Positions 23,883-32,474 of a DNA stretch of 64,000 bases are shown in pieces. A program made the translations under genes and the position numbers. Position 1 is the stretch's first letter. Each line of letters starts with the position of its first letter. This DNA is from DASUPK01 sp963774305 (lineage in GTDB: Bacteria; Actinomycetota; Thermoleophilia; Solirubrobacterales; 70-9): positions 434,001 through 498,000 of the forward strand of contig CAVZEM010000011.1 in the NCBI GenBank assembly GCA_963774305.1, given 5' to 3'. The notes under the pieces are model-generated. The model made no database searches. It was not told the DNA's origin and was given only the letters and a program-made list of their open reading frames with translations.

Positions 23883-25217
23883 ATGAGCCCGGCTGCCAGA
23901 GAGCGCCTGAGCGTCGACGACGCCCAGATCCTGCGGCTCGAGTCCCCCGTGATCAAGGGCCACACTGGGAAGGTCCTGATCCTCGCGCCGGATTCGAGCG
24001 GGAATCGCCTCTCGGTCCCGCGGCTGCGGGAACGGGTCTCGCAGCGCATGGGCGCCTTTCCGAGGCTCAGCCAGAGGGTCGTCGAGCCCCGGCTCGGGCT
24101 CGGGCGCCCAGCGTGGGTCGAGGCGGAGGACGTCGACCTGGACTGGCATCTCGCCGAGCCCGGCCACGCCGACCCTCTCTCGGACGAGGAGCTCCGGGGC
24201 GCGGTCGGGGAGCTGCTCTCCGAGCGGCTCGACCACACCCGTCCCCTGTGGCGGCTCGACGTCCTGCCGCTGACCGGCGGTCGCGCGGCGATCGTCGGGC
24301 GCATCCACCACGCGATGGCCGACGGGGTCAGCGCGATCAAGCTCGCCGCCGGACTGCTCTGGGACCGCGACGTCGAGACGCCCAATCCGCACGCCCCCGC
24401 GCCGACATCAGAACCTGGGAAGGCGGAGCCTCCGCCCGCCAGGCCCGCCGCCGCCGGCGCCGCGGAAGAGCGGATCCTGGTCCGGCTGCCGTCCGCACTC
24501 TGGCGCGAGCTGCGGCCGGGGCGTGACACCACACTCGACCGGCACATCGGCCCGGCGCGGGAGGTCGCCTGGAGCAGCTTCCCACTCGAGCGGCTGAAGC
24601 GGATCGGTCACAGCGCCCCCGAGGGCGCCACGGTGAACGACGTCGTACTCGCCGTCATCGCCGGAGCCCTTCGCCGCTGGCTGCCGCAGGCCGGCGGGAT
24701 CGCCAAGGACCTTCGGGTGCAGTGCCCGGTGTGCCTGCATGCCCGCGAGGAGGAGAAGGGAGAGCTCGGCAACCGGGACTCGTTCATGAACGTGGACCTG
24801 CCGATCGCGGAGCCAGACGCGCAGGAACGGCTGCGTTTGATCAACGCGGAGACGAGTGAGAGCAAGCTCGACCACGATCCTGACGCGCTCTACGCCTTCT
24901 TCCATGCACTCAGCAGGTTCAGGCCTCTCTACAAGGGGGTGACCCGGCTGACCTCCGGACCGCGCGAGTTTGCCCTGTCGGTCTCGAATGTGCCTGGACC
25001 CAGGGAGCGCGCGGGGATCCTCGAACACGCCGTTGAGCAGTTCTGCTCCTTCGCCGAGCCCGCCGACCGGCACGCCCTGCGGATCTCCGTCGTCTCTCTC
25101 GAGGGCGAGCTTGCCTTCGGTCTCTGCTCCGACCCCGAGGCGATCTCGAATCTCGACGGCCTGCGCGGCGCACTCGCCGACTCCATTTCCGAACTGGAGG
25201 GGCGGTCTGATGCCTAG
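23883..25217 (+). CDS. Wax ester synthase/diacylglycerol acyltransferase (WS/DGAT) family protein
   Basis: A protein of about 444 residues of the bacterial WS/DGAT family, which esterifies acyl-CoA with fatty alcohol or diacylglycerol to store neutral lipid. The catalytic motif HHAMADG (HHxxxDG) is present in GRIHHAMADGVSAIKLA. Family marks before and after it include LSVDDAQILRLE at the N-terminus, RPLWRLDVL, VNDVVLAVIAGALRRWL and SNVPGPRE. The ATG at 23883 gives the usual short lead before LSVDDA; an ATG at 23847 is possible. Its stop codon overlaps the start of the phosphoesterase gene by eight bases. Confidence 0.88.
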   Translation: MSPAARERLSVDDAQILRLESPVIKGHTGKVLILAPDSSGNRLSVPRLRERVSQRMGAFPRLSQRVVEPRLGLGRPAWVEAEDVDLDWHLAEPGHADPLSDEELRGAVGELLSERLDHTRPLWRLDVLPLTGGRAAIVGRIHHAMADGVSAIKLAAGLLWDRDVETPNPHAPAPTSEPGKAEPPPARPAAAGAAEERILVRLPSALWRELRPGRDTTLDRHIGPAREVAWSSFPLERLKRIGHSAPEGATVNDVVLAVIAGALRRWLPQAGGIAKDLRVQCPVCLHAREEEKGELGNRDSFMNVDLPIAEPDAQERLRLINAETSESKLDHDPDALYAFFHALSRFRPLYKGVTRLTSGPREFALSVSNVPGPRERAGILEHAVEQFCSFAEPADRHALRISVVSLEGELAFGLCSDPEAISNLDGLRGALADSISELEGRSDA

Positions 25218-25860
25218 GTCGCTGAAGGAGTACGAGCGCAAGCGCGACTTCTCGAAGACCAAGGAGCCGAGCGGCAAGGGGAAGGGGAAGCGAAAGGGCA
25301 AGGCGCGCCGAAAGCATCCGCGCTTCTCGTTCCAGAAGCACTCGGCCACATCGGAGCATTACGACCTGCGGCTCGAGGTCGACGGGGTGCTGGCGTCCTG
25401 GGCGATCCCCAAAGGCCCCTCGCTCGATCCCCGGGACAAGCGGCTGGCGATGCGCACCGAGGACCACCCGCTCGAGTACCTCGAGTGGGAGGGCGTGATC
25501 GAGGAGGGCTCCTATGGCGCGGGCCCGATGATCGTCTGGGATCGCGGCGTATTCCAGAACATCTCCGAGACCCGGCGCGGCGAGCCGATGGAGCTGGACG
25601 AAGCCATTGAGAAGGGCGACGTGAAGATCCTGATGCTTGGCGAGAAGATCAAGGGCGCCTATGCCCTGGTCCGCACCGGGCCTCCCTCCGACCGGGAGAA
25701 ATGGCTGCTGATCAAGAAGCGCGACGAGGGCGCCGACGCCCGCCGCAAGCCGACCTCGTCCCAGCCGGAGTCGGTACTGAGTGGCCGCACGATCGAGCAG
25801 GTGCTCGAGGAGGAGGCCGAGCCAGGTCAGTTCCTCAAGCACCGGGCGCGCCGGCGCTAG
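25210..25860 (+). CDS. Stand-alone LigD-type 3'-phosphoesterase
   Basis: A 216-residue protein equal to the phosphoesterase (PE) domain of LigD, which trims 3'-phosphate or ribonucleotide ends during end joining. The catalytic stretch RFSFQKHSATSEHYDLRLEV (residues about 37-56) carries the His-x-Asp-x-Arg triad (HYDLR), and a second conserved block is GSYGAGPMIVWDRG. It has an extra basic N-terminus (KKGKGKGKRKGKARRK-like) and ends at the domain boundary, so no ligase or polymerase domain is attached. It overlaps the WS/DGAT gene by eight bases, an odd partner. The free ligase at the left edge of the window may be its functional mate. Confidence 0.88.
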   Translation: MPRSLKEYERKRDFSKTKEPSGKGKGKRKGKARRKHPRFSFQKHSATSEHYDLRLEVDGVLASWAIPKGPSLDPRDKRLAMRTEDHPLEYLEWEGVIEEGSYGAGPMIVWDRGVFQNISETRRGEPMELDEAIEKGDVKILMLGEKIKGAYALVRTGPPSDREKWLLIKKRDEGADARRKPTSSQPESVLSGRTIEQVLEEEAEPGQFLKHRARRR

Positions 25861-25869
25861 TCTCCGGCC

Positions 25870-27333
25870 ATGGCCACCACGGCCGAGGCGCGGACGCTTC
25901 AGAACTACGCCGGCGGCGACTGGTTCGACTCGGTCGCCACCGAGGCGCTCGATGACCGGGACCCGGCGACCGGAGAGCTGACCGCGCGGATCCCTCTTTC
26001 GGTCGCGGCTGACGTGGATCGCGCCGTCGCGGCGGCCCGAGCCGCGCAACCCGCCTGGCGCGAGGTGCCGCCGCAGGAGAGGGCCCGCCGCGTGCTGGCG
26101 CTGCGCGAGGCGCTCGGGCGGCATCGCGACGAGCTCACGGCGCTCGTCACCGCCGACATGGGGAAGACGCTTGCCGATGCGGACGGCGAGGTGGGGCGCG
26201 GCATCGAGTCGGTCGAGTCCGCGGCCGCGATCCCCCACCTGCTCAAGGGCGAGACGCTGGAGGGCGTCGCCTCCGGCATCGACGTGGAGCTGGTACGTCA
26301 GCCTGTCGGCGTGGTGGCCGCGATCACCCCGTTCAACTTCCCGGCCATGATCCCGCTCTGGTTCCTGCCCTATGCCGTGGCCTGCGGCAACGCCTTCGTC
26401 CTCAAGCCCTCCGAACGCGATCCCCGCCCGGCGCAGCGGATCTGCGAGCTGATCGACGAAGATCAGATCTTCCCGCCGGGCGTAGTCAACCTCGTCCACG
26501 GCGGCCGCGAGGCGGTCGAGTCGATCCTCGACCACGACGGCGTCGACGCGGTTTCCTTCGTCGGCCAGGCCAGCACGGCCCGTCTGATCGCGACCCGCTC
26601 CGCCGAGACCGGCAAGCGCGTCCAGGCGCTCGGCGGCGCCAAGAACTCGATGATCGTCGCGGACGACGCCGACCTCGGCACCTCGGTTCCCGCGATCATG
26701 GCCTCCGCCTTCGGCGCCGCGGGCCAGCGCTGCCTCGCCGGCTCCGTCTGCGTGATCGTCGGCGACGGGAACAGGCAGGCCGAGGTCCGGGCGCACTTGA
26801 GGAACGCTGCCGAGGAGCTGGCCACCGGACCGGGCGCCGACCCGGGCACCGACGTCTGCCCGATGGTCACGCCCGAGGCCCGCGAGCGCGCCGAGACCGC
26901 GGTCGCGGCGGCCGAGGACCAGGGCGCGACCGTCTTGCTCGACGGCCGCCTGGGCGGCGGCGATGCCGGCGCGATGCTGGGTCCGACTCTGGTGGACGTG
27001 GCCGACCACGAGTCCGAGCTCGCCCGCGAGGAGATCTTCGGTCCGGTCCTGGCGCTCGTCGGCGTCCCCGACCTGGACGCCGCGATCGAGTTCGCCAATG
27101 GCTCTCGCTATGGCAACGCCGGATCGATCTTCACCACCTCCGGCGCCGCGGCGCGCGCCTACCGATGGGGCATCGAGGCGGGCATGCTCGGGGTCAACAT
27201 CGGGGTGCCGGCCCCGGTGGCCTGGTTCCCCTTCTCCGGCTGGAAGGACTCGATCGACGGGGACCTGCACGCCAATGGCAGGGACGCGGTCGACTTCTAC
27301 ACGCGCAAGAAGGTCGTCACCAGCCGCTGGTAG
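25870..27333 (+). CDS. mmsA: Methylmalonate-semialdehyde dehydrogenase (CoA-acylating)
   Basis: A 487-residue aldehyde dehydrogenase that converts methylmalonate semialdehyde to propionyl-CoA in valine and thymine breakdown. ITPFNFPAMIPLWFLPYA (about residues 151-168), LVHGGREAVE, and the MmsA-specific ALGGAKNSMIV and GQRCLAGSVCV segments are present; the Cys in QRCLAG is the nucleophile near residue 285. The usual active-site Glu of hydrolytic ALDHs is replaced in this family, which fits CoA acylation. It follows the phosphoesterase gene by nine bases and is convergent with the carboxyltransferase gene, with no gap between the two stops. Confidence 0.92.
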   Translation: MATTAEARTLQNYAGGDWFDSVATEALDDRDPATGELTARIPLSVAADVDRAVAAARAAQPAWREVPPQERARRVLALREALGRHRDELTALVTADMGKTLADADGEVGRGIESVESAAAIPHLLKGETLEGVASGIDVELVRQPVGVVAAITPFNFPAMIPLWFLPYAVACGNAFVLKPSERDPRPAQRICELIDEDQIFPPGVVNLVHGGREAVESILDHDGVDAVSFVGQASTARLIATRSAETGKRVQALGGAKNSMIVADDADLGTSVPAIMASAFGAAGQRCLAGSVCVIVGDGNRQAEVRAHLRNAAEELATGPGADPGTDVCPMVTPEARERAETAVAAAEDQGATVLLDGRLGGGDAGAMLGPTLVDVADHESELAREEIFGPVLALVGVPDLDAAIEFANGSRYGNAGSIFTTSGAAARAYRWGIEAGMLGVNIGVPAPVAWFPFSGWKDSIDGDLHANGRDAVDFYTRKKVVTSRW

Positions 27334-28890
27334 CTACCACGAGTCGACTGTGCGGCCGCTCGGTGGGGCGGTGCCGGCCGCAGCGAGGGTGCGGGCGATC
27401 GATCCACGGGTGTCGGCGGGATCGATGACATCGTCGATCTCGAAGATCTGTGCGGCGTTGAGCGCCTTGGCGTTGTCATGCATCTGAGCGGTGAGCTCGC
27501 GAACCCGCTGCTCGCGCTCGCCCTCGTCCTCGATCGCTTCGAGGTCTCGGCGCATGGCAAGGCGCACCGCCCCTTCCAGACCCATCGGCCCCAGCGTCGC
27601 GCCCGGCCAAGCCGCGGTCAGGAGAGGCTGGTGCAGGCTGCCGAACGCCATCGCCTGTGCGCCCAGGCCGTAGGCGCGGCGCAGGAGGATGGAGACGGTG
27701 GGAACGGTCAGCGCGGCGCCGGCGATGAGCATCCGGCAGCAATGGCGGACGAGGGCCTCCCGCTCGGCCTCAGGACCGACCATGTAGCCGGGGGTGTCGA
27801 TCAGCGAGATGACCGGGAGGCCGAAGGCGTCGCAGAGCTGCATGAAGTGCGCGGCCTTGTCCCCGGCATCGCCGGTGATGACGCCGGCCTCGAACTTGCA
27901 GTTGTTGGCGATGATGCCCACGGGCCGTCCCTCGATGCGGGCCAGCGCCGTGGCCAGCTCGGGCGCAAAGCGCTCGCGGAGCACCGTGACGGATTCCTCG
28001 TCGGCGATCGTGCGGACGATCGGCATGACGTCGTATGCACGCCGGTCGTTGTCGGGCAGTGCGTCGCGGAGCGTGAGCTGGTCGGTCTCCGACCAGCTCT
28101 CGACGGGACCGCGGAAGTAGCCGAGCAGGCGCTTCGCCGTCGCGACGGCGTCCTCCTCGTCTTCGACGACGAGGTCGAGCACTCCATTGGGGGCCTGCAT
28201 CTCGACGGGGCCAACGTCTTCGGCCCGGACCTCTCCGAGGCCGCCCCCAGCGATCATCGCGGGGCCCGCCATCCCGAGCGAGGAGTTCTCGGTGGCGATG
28301 ATCAGGTCCGCACACCCCGCGATCACCGCGTTGCCCGCGAAGCAGTTGCCCGCGACGATGGCGATCCTCGGGACCTGGCCGGAGAGCTTGGCCCAGAGCG
28401 CGAAGGCCTGGACCTGCAGCGCGCTGACCACGGGGTGGTCGGTGTCGCCGGGCCGACCCCCGCCCCCCTCGGCGAAGAAGACGACCGGTAGGCGCATCCG
28501 CTCGATCAACTCGAACATCCGATCCTTCTTGAAGTGCCCGACCGTGCCCTGAGTGCCGGCCAGGACCGTGTAGTCGTAGGCGAGCACCGCGGCGGGATGC
28601 CCATCGACCGTGGCGGTCCCCGCGACGAGCCCGTCGGCCGGAGTGTTGGCGATCAGGTCCTCCCGGCTGCGGCGCGCCCGCTGTTGCGCGACGGCGTAGC
28701 GCCCGTACTCGACCCACGATCCCTCGTCGATCAGGTCGACGACGTTCTCGCGGGCCGTCCGCCCTCCCCGGTCATGGCGCTTGGAGACGGCCTCTCCTCG
28801 AGCCCCGTCTTCGGTGAGCTCTCGCCTCCGCTCGAGCTCGACGAGGTCGTCCCGCACCGGGGCGTCGTCCATGTCGTTCTCCCGCGACAT
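27334..28890 (-). CDS. Acyl-CoA carboxylase, carboxyltransferase (beta) subunit
   Basis: A 518-residue carboxyltransferase subunit that moves CO2 from biotin to an acyl-CoA (propionyl-, acetyl- or methylcrotonyl-CoA). Two crotonase-fold halves are visible: the N-terminal half with GTQGTVGHFKKDRMFEL and FFAEGGGGRPGDTD, and the C-terminal half with NNCKFEAGVITGDAGDKAAH, DTPGYMVGPEAE and RRAYGLGAQAM. A biotin carboxylase or biotin-carrier subunit is not next to it. Together with mmsA (propionyl-CoA producing, convergent neighbour) a propionyl-CoA carboxylase role is attractive but unproven. ATG 28888-28890 gives MSRENDMDD; a second ATG six codons in is possible. Confidence 0.88.
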   Translation of the reverse strand: MSRENDMDDAPVRDDLVELERRRELTEDGARGEAVSKRHDRGGRTARENVVDLIDEGSWVEYGRYAVAQQRARRSREDLIANTPADGLVAGTATVDGHPAAVLAYDYTVLAGTQGTVGHFKKDRMFELIERMRLPVVFFAEGGGGRPGDTDHPVVSALQVQAFALWAKLSGQVPRIAIVAGNCFAGNAVIAGCADLIIATENSSLGMAGPAMIAGGGLGEVRAEDVGPVEMQAPNGVLDLVVEDEEDAVATAKRLLGYFRGPVESWSETDQLTLRDALPDNDRRAYDVMPIVRTIADEESVTVLRERFAPELATALARIEGRPVGIIANNCKFEAGVITGDAGDKAAHFMQLCDAFGLPVISLIDTPGYMVGPEAEREALVRHCCRMLIAGAALTVPTVSILLRRAYGLGAQAMAFGSLHQPLLTAAWPGATLGPMGLEGAVRLAMRRDLEAIEDEGEREQRVRELTAQMHDNAKALNAAQIFEIDDVIDPADTRGSIARTLAAAGTAPPSGRTVDSW

Positions 28891-28895
28891 CGCCG

Positions 28896-29699
28896 CTAGC
28901 GCGGCTCGGGGTAGTGCGACTCCATGATCGAGACCACCGCTCCCTGCGGGTCGACCAGGGTGGCGAGCCGCCCCACCGGGATATCGATCGGGCCGAAACC
29001 GAGCTTCGCCCCCGCTGACGTGGATCGCTCGATCGCCTGGTCGGCGTTCTCGACGATGAAGTAGACCTGCCAGTGGGCCGGCATCTCGGCCGGCAGATCC
29101 TCGCCGACCTCCATCAGGCCGGCAATGCCCTCCGGCCAGCGCTGACCCTCGACCTGCCACATGAGCACGTCCGGCGGCGCCTCCTCGTGGTGAATGGCCG
29201 TCCAACCGAAGACCTTGCCGTAGAAGTCCTTCGCGCCCTCGAGATCGCGGGTCATCAGGTTGTTCCAGGTCCAGGCGCCTTGCTCGTTGACGAGCTGGGC
29301 GCCCTTGTGGTTCTTCTGCTGATTGATGCAGACGAAGGCCCCGGTGGGGTCCTGGAGCACAGCCATCCGGCCCGACTCGTTGGGGAGGTCGATCGGCCCG
29401 AAGTGGACCTCGCCGCCGACCTCCTTCACCTGCTCAGCGGTCGCGTCGGCGTCCTCGACCTTGATGTAGCTGGACCAGGTCGAGGGCTGTCCGTCGCGCT
29501 GGGTGGGGCCGTACCCCGCGACCATCTTGCCGTCCTTGGTGAAGAAGCCGTAGCCCCCGGTCTCCTCCGGATCGCCGGGCGCCGCCTGGGTATCAACGCC
29601 AAGCAGCTCGCCGTAGAAGCTCGTCGCTCCGTTGACGTCGGTCGTGGACAGGTCGACCCAGCAGAACTCGCCCGGTGCGTACTCGGTGCGCTCGCTCAT
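28896..29699 (-). CDS. VOC family protein with two glyoxalase-like domains
   Basis: A 267-residue protein of two vicinal oxygen chelate domains. Domain one spans about residues 8-130 (FCWVDLSTTDVNGATSFYGE ... RMAVLQDPTGAFVCINQQ); domain two spans about 137-265 (WTWNNLMTRDLEGAKDFYGK ... RLATLVDPQGAVVSIMES). The halves repeat the motifs D-x2-GA-x2-FY-GE and L-x-DP-x-GA. Enzymes of this fold include hydroxylases, dioxygenases and antibiotic-binding proteins; the substrate is not known. It lies five bases upstream of the carboxyltransferase gene in the same direction and is probably cotranscribed. Confidence 0.86.
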   Translation of the reverse strand: MSERTEYAPGEFCWVDLSTTDVNGATSFYGELLGVDTQAAPGDPEETGGYGFFTKDGKMVAGYGPTQRDGQPSTWSSYIKVEDADATAEQVKEVGGEVHFGPIDLPNESGRMAVLQDPTGAFVCINQQKNHKGAQLVNEQGAWTWNNLMTRDLEGAKDFYGKVFGWTAIHHEEAPPDVLMWQVEGQRWPEGIAGLMEVGEDLPAEMPAHWQVYFIVENADQAIERSTSAGAKLGFGPIDIPVGRLATLVDPQGAVVSIMESHYPEPR

Positions 29700-29715
29700 C
29701 CTCCGTTGACCCTAA

Positions 29716-30528
29716 CTACTTCGTTCGCCGAGCTCCGGCGAGGATCACTCGGGCCACGAGGTCCGGGTCGTCCCAGGTCGGCACGTGCCCACAGCCGGGC
29801 AGCACCACCTGCTGAACTCGCTTCGGCAGGATCCCGTCGCGCAGCGGCCGGGTTCGAACCAGGGTGTCGTGCTCGGCCCAGGCGAGGGTGATCGGGGTCT
29901 TGATCCCCTTCAGCTCCTCGACCCGGCCCGCGCGCATCAGCGCACTGGCCTCGTCATAGGCCGGGGCGGTCACGTAGGCCTTGGCGATCGCCTGCGCCTC
30001 CCCCGGACTGAGGCGCTCGGGGCGGTAGATGAACCGGCCGAGGGCGCGCCGCCGACCGCGCGCCGTCGACATGATCGGCCGAAGCAGAGCGCTGGTGAGC
30101 CGGCCGCTGCGCCGGGCCCGGGCGACCGCCCGGTTCGAGGCCTCGGGCGAGCGCTTCCAGAAGCCTGCAGGGCAGACGGCGACCACGGCGCTCGCGCCGC
30201 CCTGGCGCGCGCATTCGATTGCCGTCCAGCCGCCGAGGGAGATGCCGGCGACCGCGGGCTTGGCTTCGATTCCGAGCAAGTCGTAGAAGTCCAGCACGGC
30301 CGTCGCGAGGTTGGCCGCGCGCGGCTGGACGCCCTCCGGCAGCTCGGGCGACTTCCCGAAGCCGGGCATGTCGACGGCGATCACCTCGCGCTCGGCCGCC
30401 AGGCGGTCCATCACCGGCGACCACTGGACCAGGGAGCCGCCGAGCGAGTGGAGCAGCAGCAGGGGCTCGCCCTCCCCCTGCCGCAGGTGATTCAGCCTGC
30501 CCGCGCCCCCGCCGCGGCTCCGGCTCAC
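29716..30528 (-). CDS. Alpha/beta hydrolase
   Basis: A 270-residue alpha/beta hydrolase. The oxyanion-hole segment LLLLHSLGGSLVQW (HSLGG), the Gly-x-Ser-x-Gly elbow AGISLGGWTAIE and the charge-relay pieces AWAEHDTLVR (Asp) and GCGHVPTWDDP (His) are all present. The start is GTG at 30526-30528, overlapping the stop codon of the GNAT gene as GTGA, so the two are translationally coupled. Longer upstream reading would run through the GNAT gene in another frame and is not credible. Substrate unknown; the family includes haloalkane dehalogenase-, lipase- and esterase-type enzymes. Confidence 0.85.
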   Translation of the reverse strand: MSRSRGGGAGRLNHLRQGEGEPLLLLHSLGGSLVQWSPVMDRLAAEREVIAVDMPGFGKSPELPEGVQPRAANLATAVLDFYDLLGIEAKPAVAGISLGGWTAIECARQGGASAVVAVCPAGFWKRSPEASNRAVARARRSGRLTSALLRPIMSTARGRRRALGRFIYRPERLSPGEAQAIAKAYVTAPAYDEASALMRAGRVEELKGIKTPITLAWAEHDTLVRTRPLRDGILPKRVQQVVLPGCGHVPTWDDPDLVARVILAGARRTK

Positions 30529-31013
30529 AGCTCGAGGTCGTACTCGACGTAGGTCCCCGACTCGGCCCCGGTTCGGTTGTAGACCTGCTGGGCGCGGTGG
30601 TTGTCCGGCGCGGTCAGCCACTCCATCGCCGGCATGCCGAGCTCCCGGCAGCGATCGGCGCAGATCTCGATCAGCGCGTCGGCGATCCCGCCGCCGCGCG
30701 CGACGGGATCGACGAAGAGATCCTCCAGGTAGCCGATGCGCGCTCCCTTCAGGCTCGACCACTTCCAGTCGAGCGTGGCGACGCCGACCGCCCTCCCGTC
30801 GTCACGGGCGATGAAGACGGCGCCCTGCGACGGATCCGTGATCAGCGTCCGCAGCATCTCGATGATTCCTTCGTCGCTCGGCGAGGACTCGTAGAACTCG
30901 CAGTAGGCGCGCATCAGCGGCGTGAGGTCCTCGATCTCGTCCTCGCGCGCGGGACGGACCTCGATCCCCTCGGCCAGCTTGCGCGGCCCCTCGGCGACTG
31001 GTTCCTCTGCCAT
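30525..31013 (-). CDS. GNAT family N-acetyltransferase
   Basis: A 162-residue GNAT protein. The acetyl-CoA site is the region LEDLFVDPVARGGGIADALI (about residues 95-114), where RGGGIA stands for the usual Q/RxxGxG/A loop. It begins VRPAREDEIEDLTPLMRAY and ends AQQVYNRTGAESGTYVEYDL, both typical of this fold. The residue acetylated cannot be told. It is the first gene of a coupled pair with the hydrolase (four-base overlap). Confidence 0.87.
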   Translation of the reverse strand: MAEEPVAEGPRKLAEGIEVRPAREDEIEDLTPLMRAYCEFYESSPSDEGIIEMLRTLITDPSQGAVFIARDDGRAVGVATLDWKWSSLKGARIGYLEDLFVDPVARGGGIADALIEICADRCRELGMPAMEWLTAPDNHRAQQVYNRTGAESGTYVEYDLEL

Positions 31014-31061
31014 TCGAACCGATACTAGGCTCTGGCCCTGGTCGTCCGGTGGCTGATACTC

Positions 31062-31283
31062 ATGTTCTTGTTGCTCGCGCTGCTGCTCATGGGGTGCGGG
31101 GGTAGCGGCGACGACAGCTCTACATCAACACCAGCGATCAAGACCGGGGCAACGAGGGAGATCGGCGGTCCGTGGACGGGGAAGTTGACCCAGGCAGGGC
31201 TCGCGCCCTTCCGGCGTGGTTGGCACTTTTTGCATGGACGGGCATGCAAAACACGCCAAGCCCACCGTTTTCGGGCCGGTTGA
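31062..31283 (+). pseudogene. Truncated lipoprotein gene remnant
   Basis: An open frame of 73 codons begins MFLLLALLLMGCGGSGDDSS, a clear lipobox signal, and continues IGGPWTGKLTQAGLAPFR, the start of a small lipoprotein domain. After that it becomes basic and unlike a protein (WHFLHGRACKTRQAHRFRAG) and runs straight into the hairpins at 31220-31323. The conserved domain start followed by unrelated tail suggests that the 3' part was lost, perhaps by insertion of the hairpin element. It could also be a short real lipoprotein. Confidence 0.5.
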
Positions 31284-31323
31284 TGAGTTTCCGGCCCACG
31301 GGGGCCGGTAACTCGCCAACGGG
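31220..31323 (+). repeat. Two adjacent long hairpins of unknown origin
   Basis: First hairpin 31220-31259: TTGGC and TTTTGCATG pair with CATGCAAAA and GCCAA, with a six-base loop and a small internal loop. Second hairpin 31276-31323: CCGGCCC (31291-31297) and outer segments GAGTT and GTTG pair with GGGCCGG, AACTC and CAAC, with a four-base loop ACGG; 18 of 22 positions pair in a symmetrical stem. They lie at the end of the lipoprotein remnant, 52 bases before the transporter start. They could be an RNA leader, a MITE-like element or a terminator pair. Confidence 0.6.
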
Positions 31324-31375
31324 CTCATTTCGTGCGTAGGAAGGGGCGTGCCGGGCGCGAATAGAGAGGGTCGGC

Positions 31376-32467
31376 ATGCCAAGAATCGACTCTCCAGCGC
31401 GTCTGATCGCCCGCAATGTGCTCGTCGTGGCGAGCGTCGTGCTGATTCTCTATGTGATCTACCTGCTGCGGCAACCGATCAGCTGGCTGATCATCGCCGC
31501 GTTCCTGGCCGTGGCGCTCGCCGGGCCGGTGAACTTCTTCCAGCGCTACATGAAGCGAGGGCTGGCGATCGCCCTCGTCTACCTGAGCCTGCTGGCGATT
31601 CCGATCGGGCTCGGGGCCGTCCTCCTGCCTCCGATCGTGAACCAGGTCAGCGACGTGGCGACGAACGCTCCCAACTACGTCCACGACATCGAGGACTACG
31701 TCCACAAGAACAAGACGCTCAACGACCTGAACGACAAGTACGACATCACCCAGAAGCTCACCGACGAGGCGAACAAGCTGCCCAGCAAGGCCGGTGACGC
31801 CGCCGGGGTGCTCCGCGACATCGGCTTCGGGCTGGTCAGCTCGATCTTCGCCGGTGTGACGATCCTGATCCTGAGCATCTTCATGGTCTCCGCGGGGCCG
31901 AGATGGATCGAGAGCTTCATACGAATGCAGAGACCGGAGCACTCTGAGCGGATCGAGCGAACCCTGCGTCGGATCGCCAACGCCGTGGGCAACTACGTCG
32001 GCGGGGCGCTGCTGCAGGCGACGATCGCCGGGCTCGCGGCGTTCATCATGCTGACAATCCTCGGCGTCCCGTTCGCGGGTCCGCTGGCGGTCGTCATCTT
32101 CTTCGCCGATCTGATCCCCGTCGTCGGCGCCACCATCGGCGCCGTATTCGTCGCGATCGTCACCACCTTCGTCAACTTCCCGATCGCGCTGATCGTCTGG
32201 GTGATCTTCGCGATCGTCTACCAGCAAGTCGAGAACTACCTGATCCAGCCCCAGATCCAGAAGCGGGCGACCAAGATCGAGGCGTTCATCGTGCTGGTCG
32301 CCGTCCTCTTCGGCAGCACCCTGTTCGGCATCCTCGGTGCGATCCTGGCGATCCCGGCTGCGGCGTCGATCCAGATCGCCGTGCACGAGTACCGCGAGTA
32401 CCGTCGCGAGATCGCCGCCGCCGAGGAGGAGGCCGGCGGGCCCACTCCGGCCCCCGAGGTCACCTAG
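31376..32467 (+). CDS. AI-2E family transporter (PerM/YdiK-like)
   Basis: A 363-residue membrane protein with the usual eight or so helices of the AI-2E exporter/PerM family, e.g. NVLVVASVVLILYVIYLL, IIAAFLAVALAGPVNFF, IFAGVTILILSIFMVSAG, and the family signature region VGGALLQATIAGLAAFIMLTILGVPFAG followed by FFADLIPVVGATIGAVF. A soluble helical region with NDLNDKYDITQKL comes between helices. Members export autoinducer-2-like or other small molecules, or ions; the substrate here is unknown. The C-terminus is acidic. It ends seven bases from the convergent MarR stop. Confidence 0.88.
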   Translation: MPRIDSPARLIARNVLVVASVVLILYVIYLLRQPISWLIIAAFLAVALAGPVNFFQRYMKRGLAIALVYLSLLAIPIGLGAVLLPPIVNQVSDVATNAPNYVHDIEDYVHKNKTLNDLNDKYDITQKLTDEANKLPSKAGDAAGVLRDIGFGLVSSIFAGVTILILSIFMVSAGPRWIESFIRMQRPEHSERIERTLRRIANAVGNYVGGALLQATIAGLAAFIMLTILGVPFAGPLAVVIFFADLIPVVGATIGAVFVAIVTTFVNFPIALIVWVIFAIVYQQVENYLIQPQIQKRATKIEAFIVLVAVLFGSTLFGILGAILAIPAAASIQIAVHEYREYRREIAAAEEEAGGPTPAPEVT

Positions 32468-32474
32468 CTCGGAT

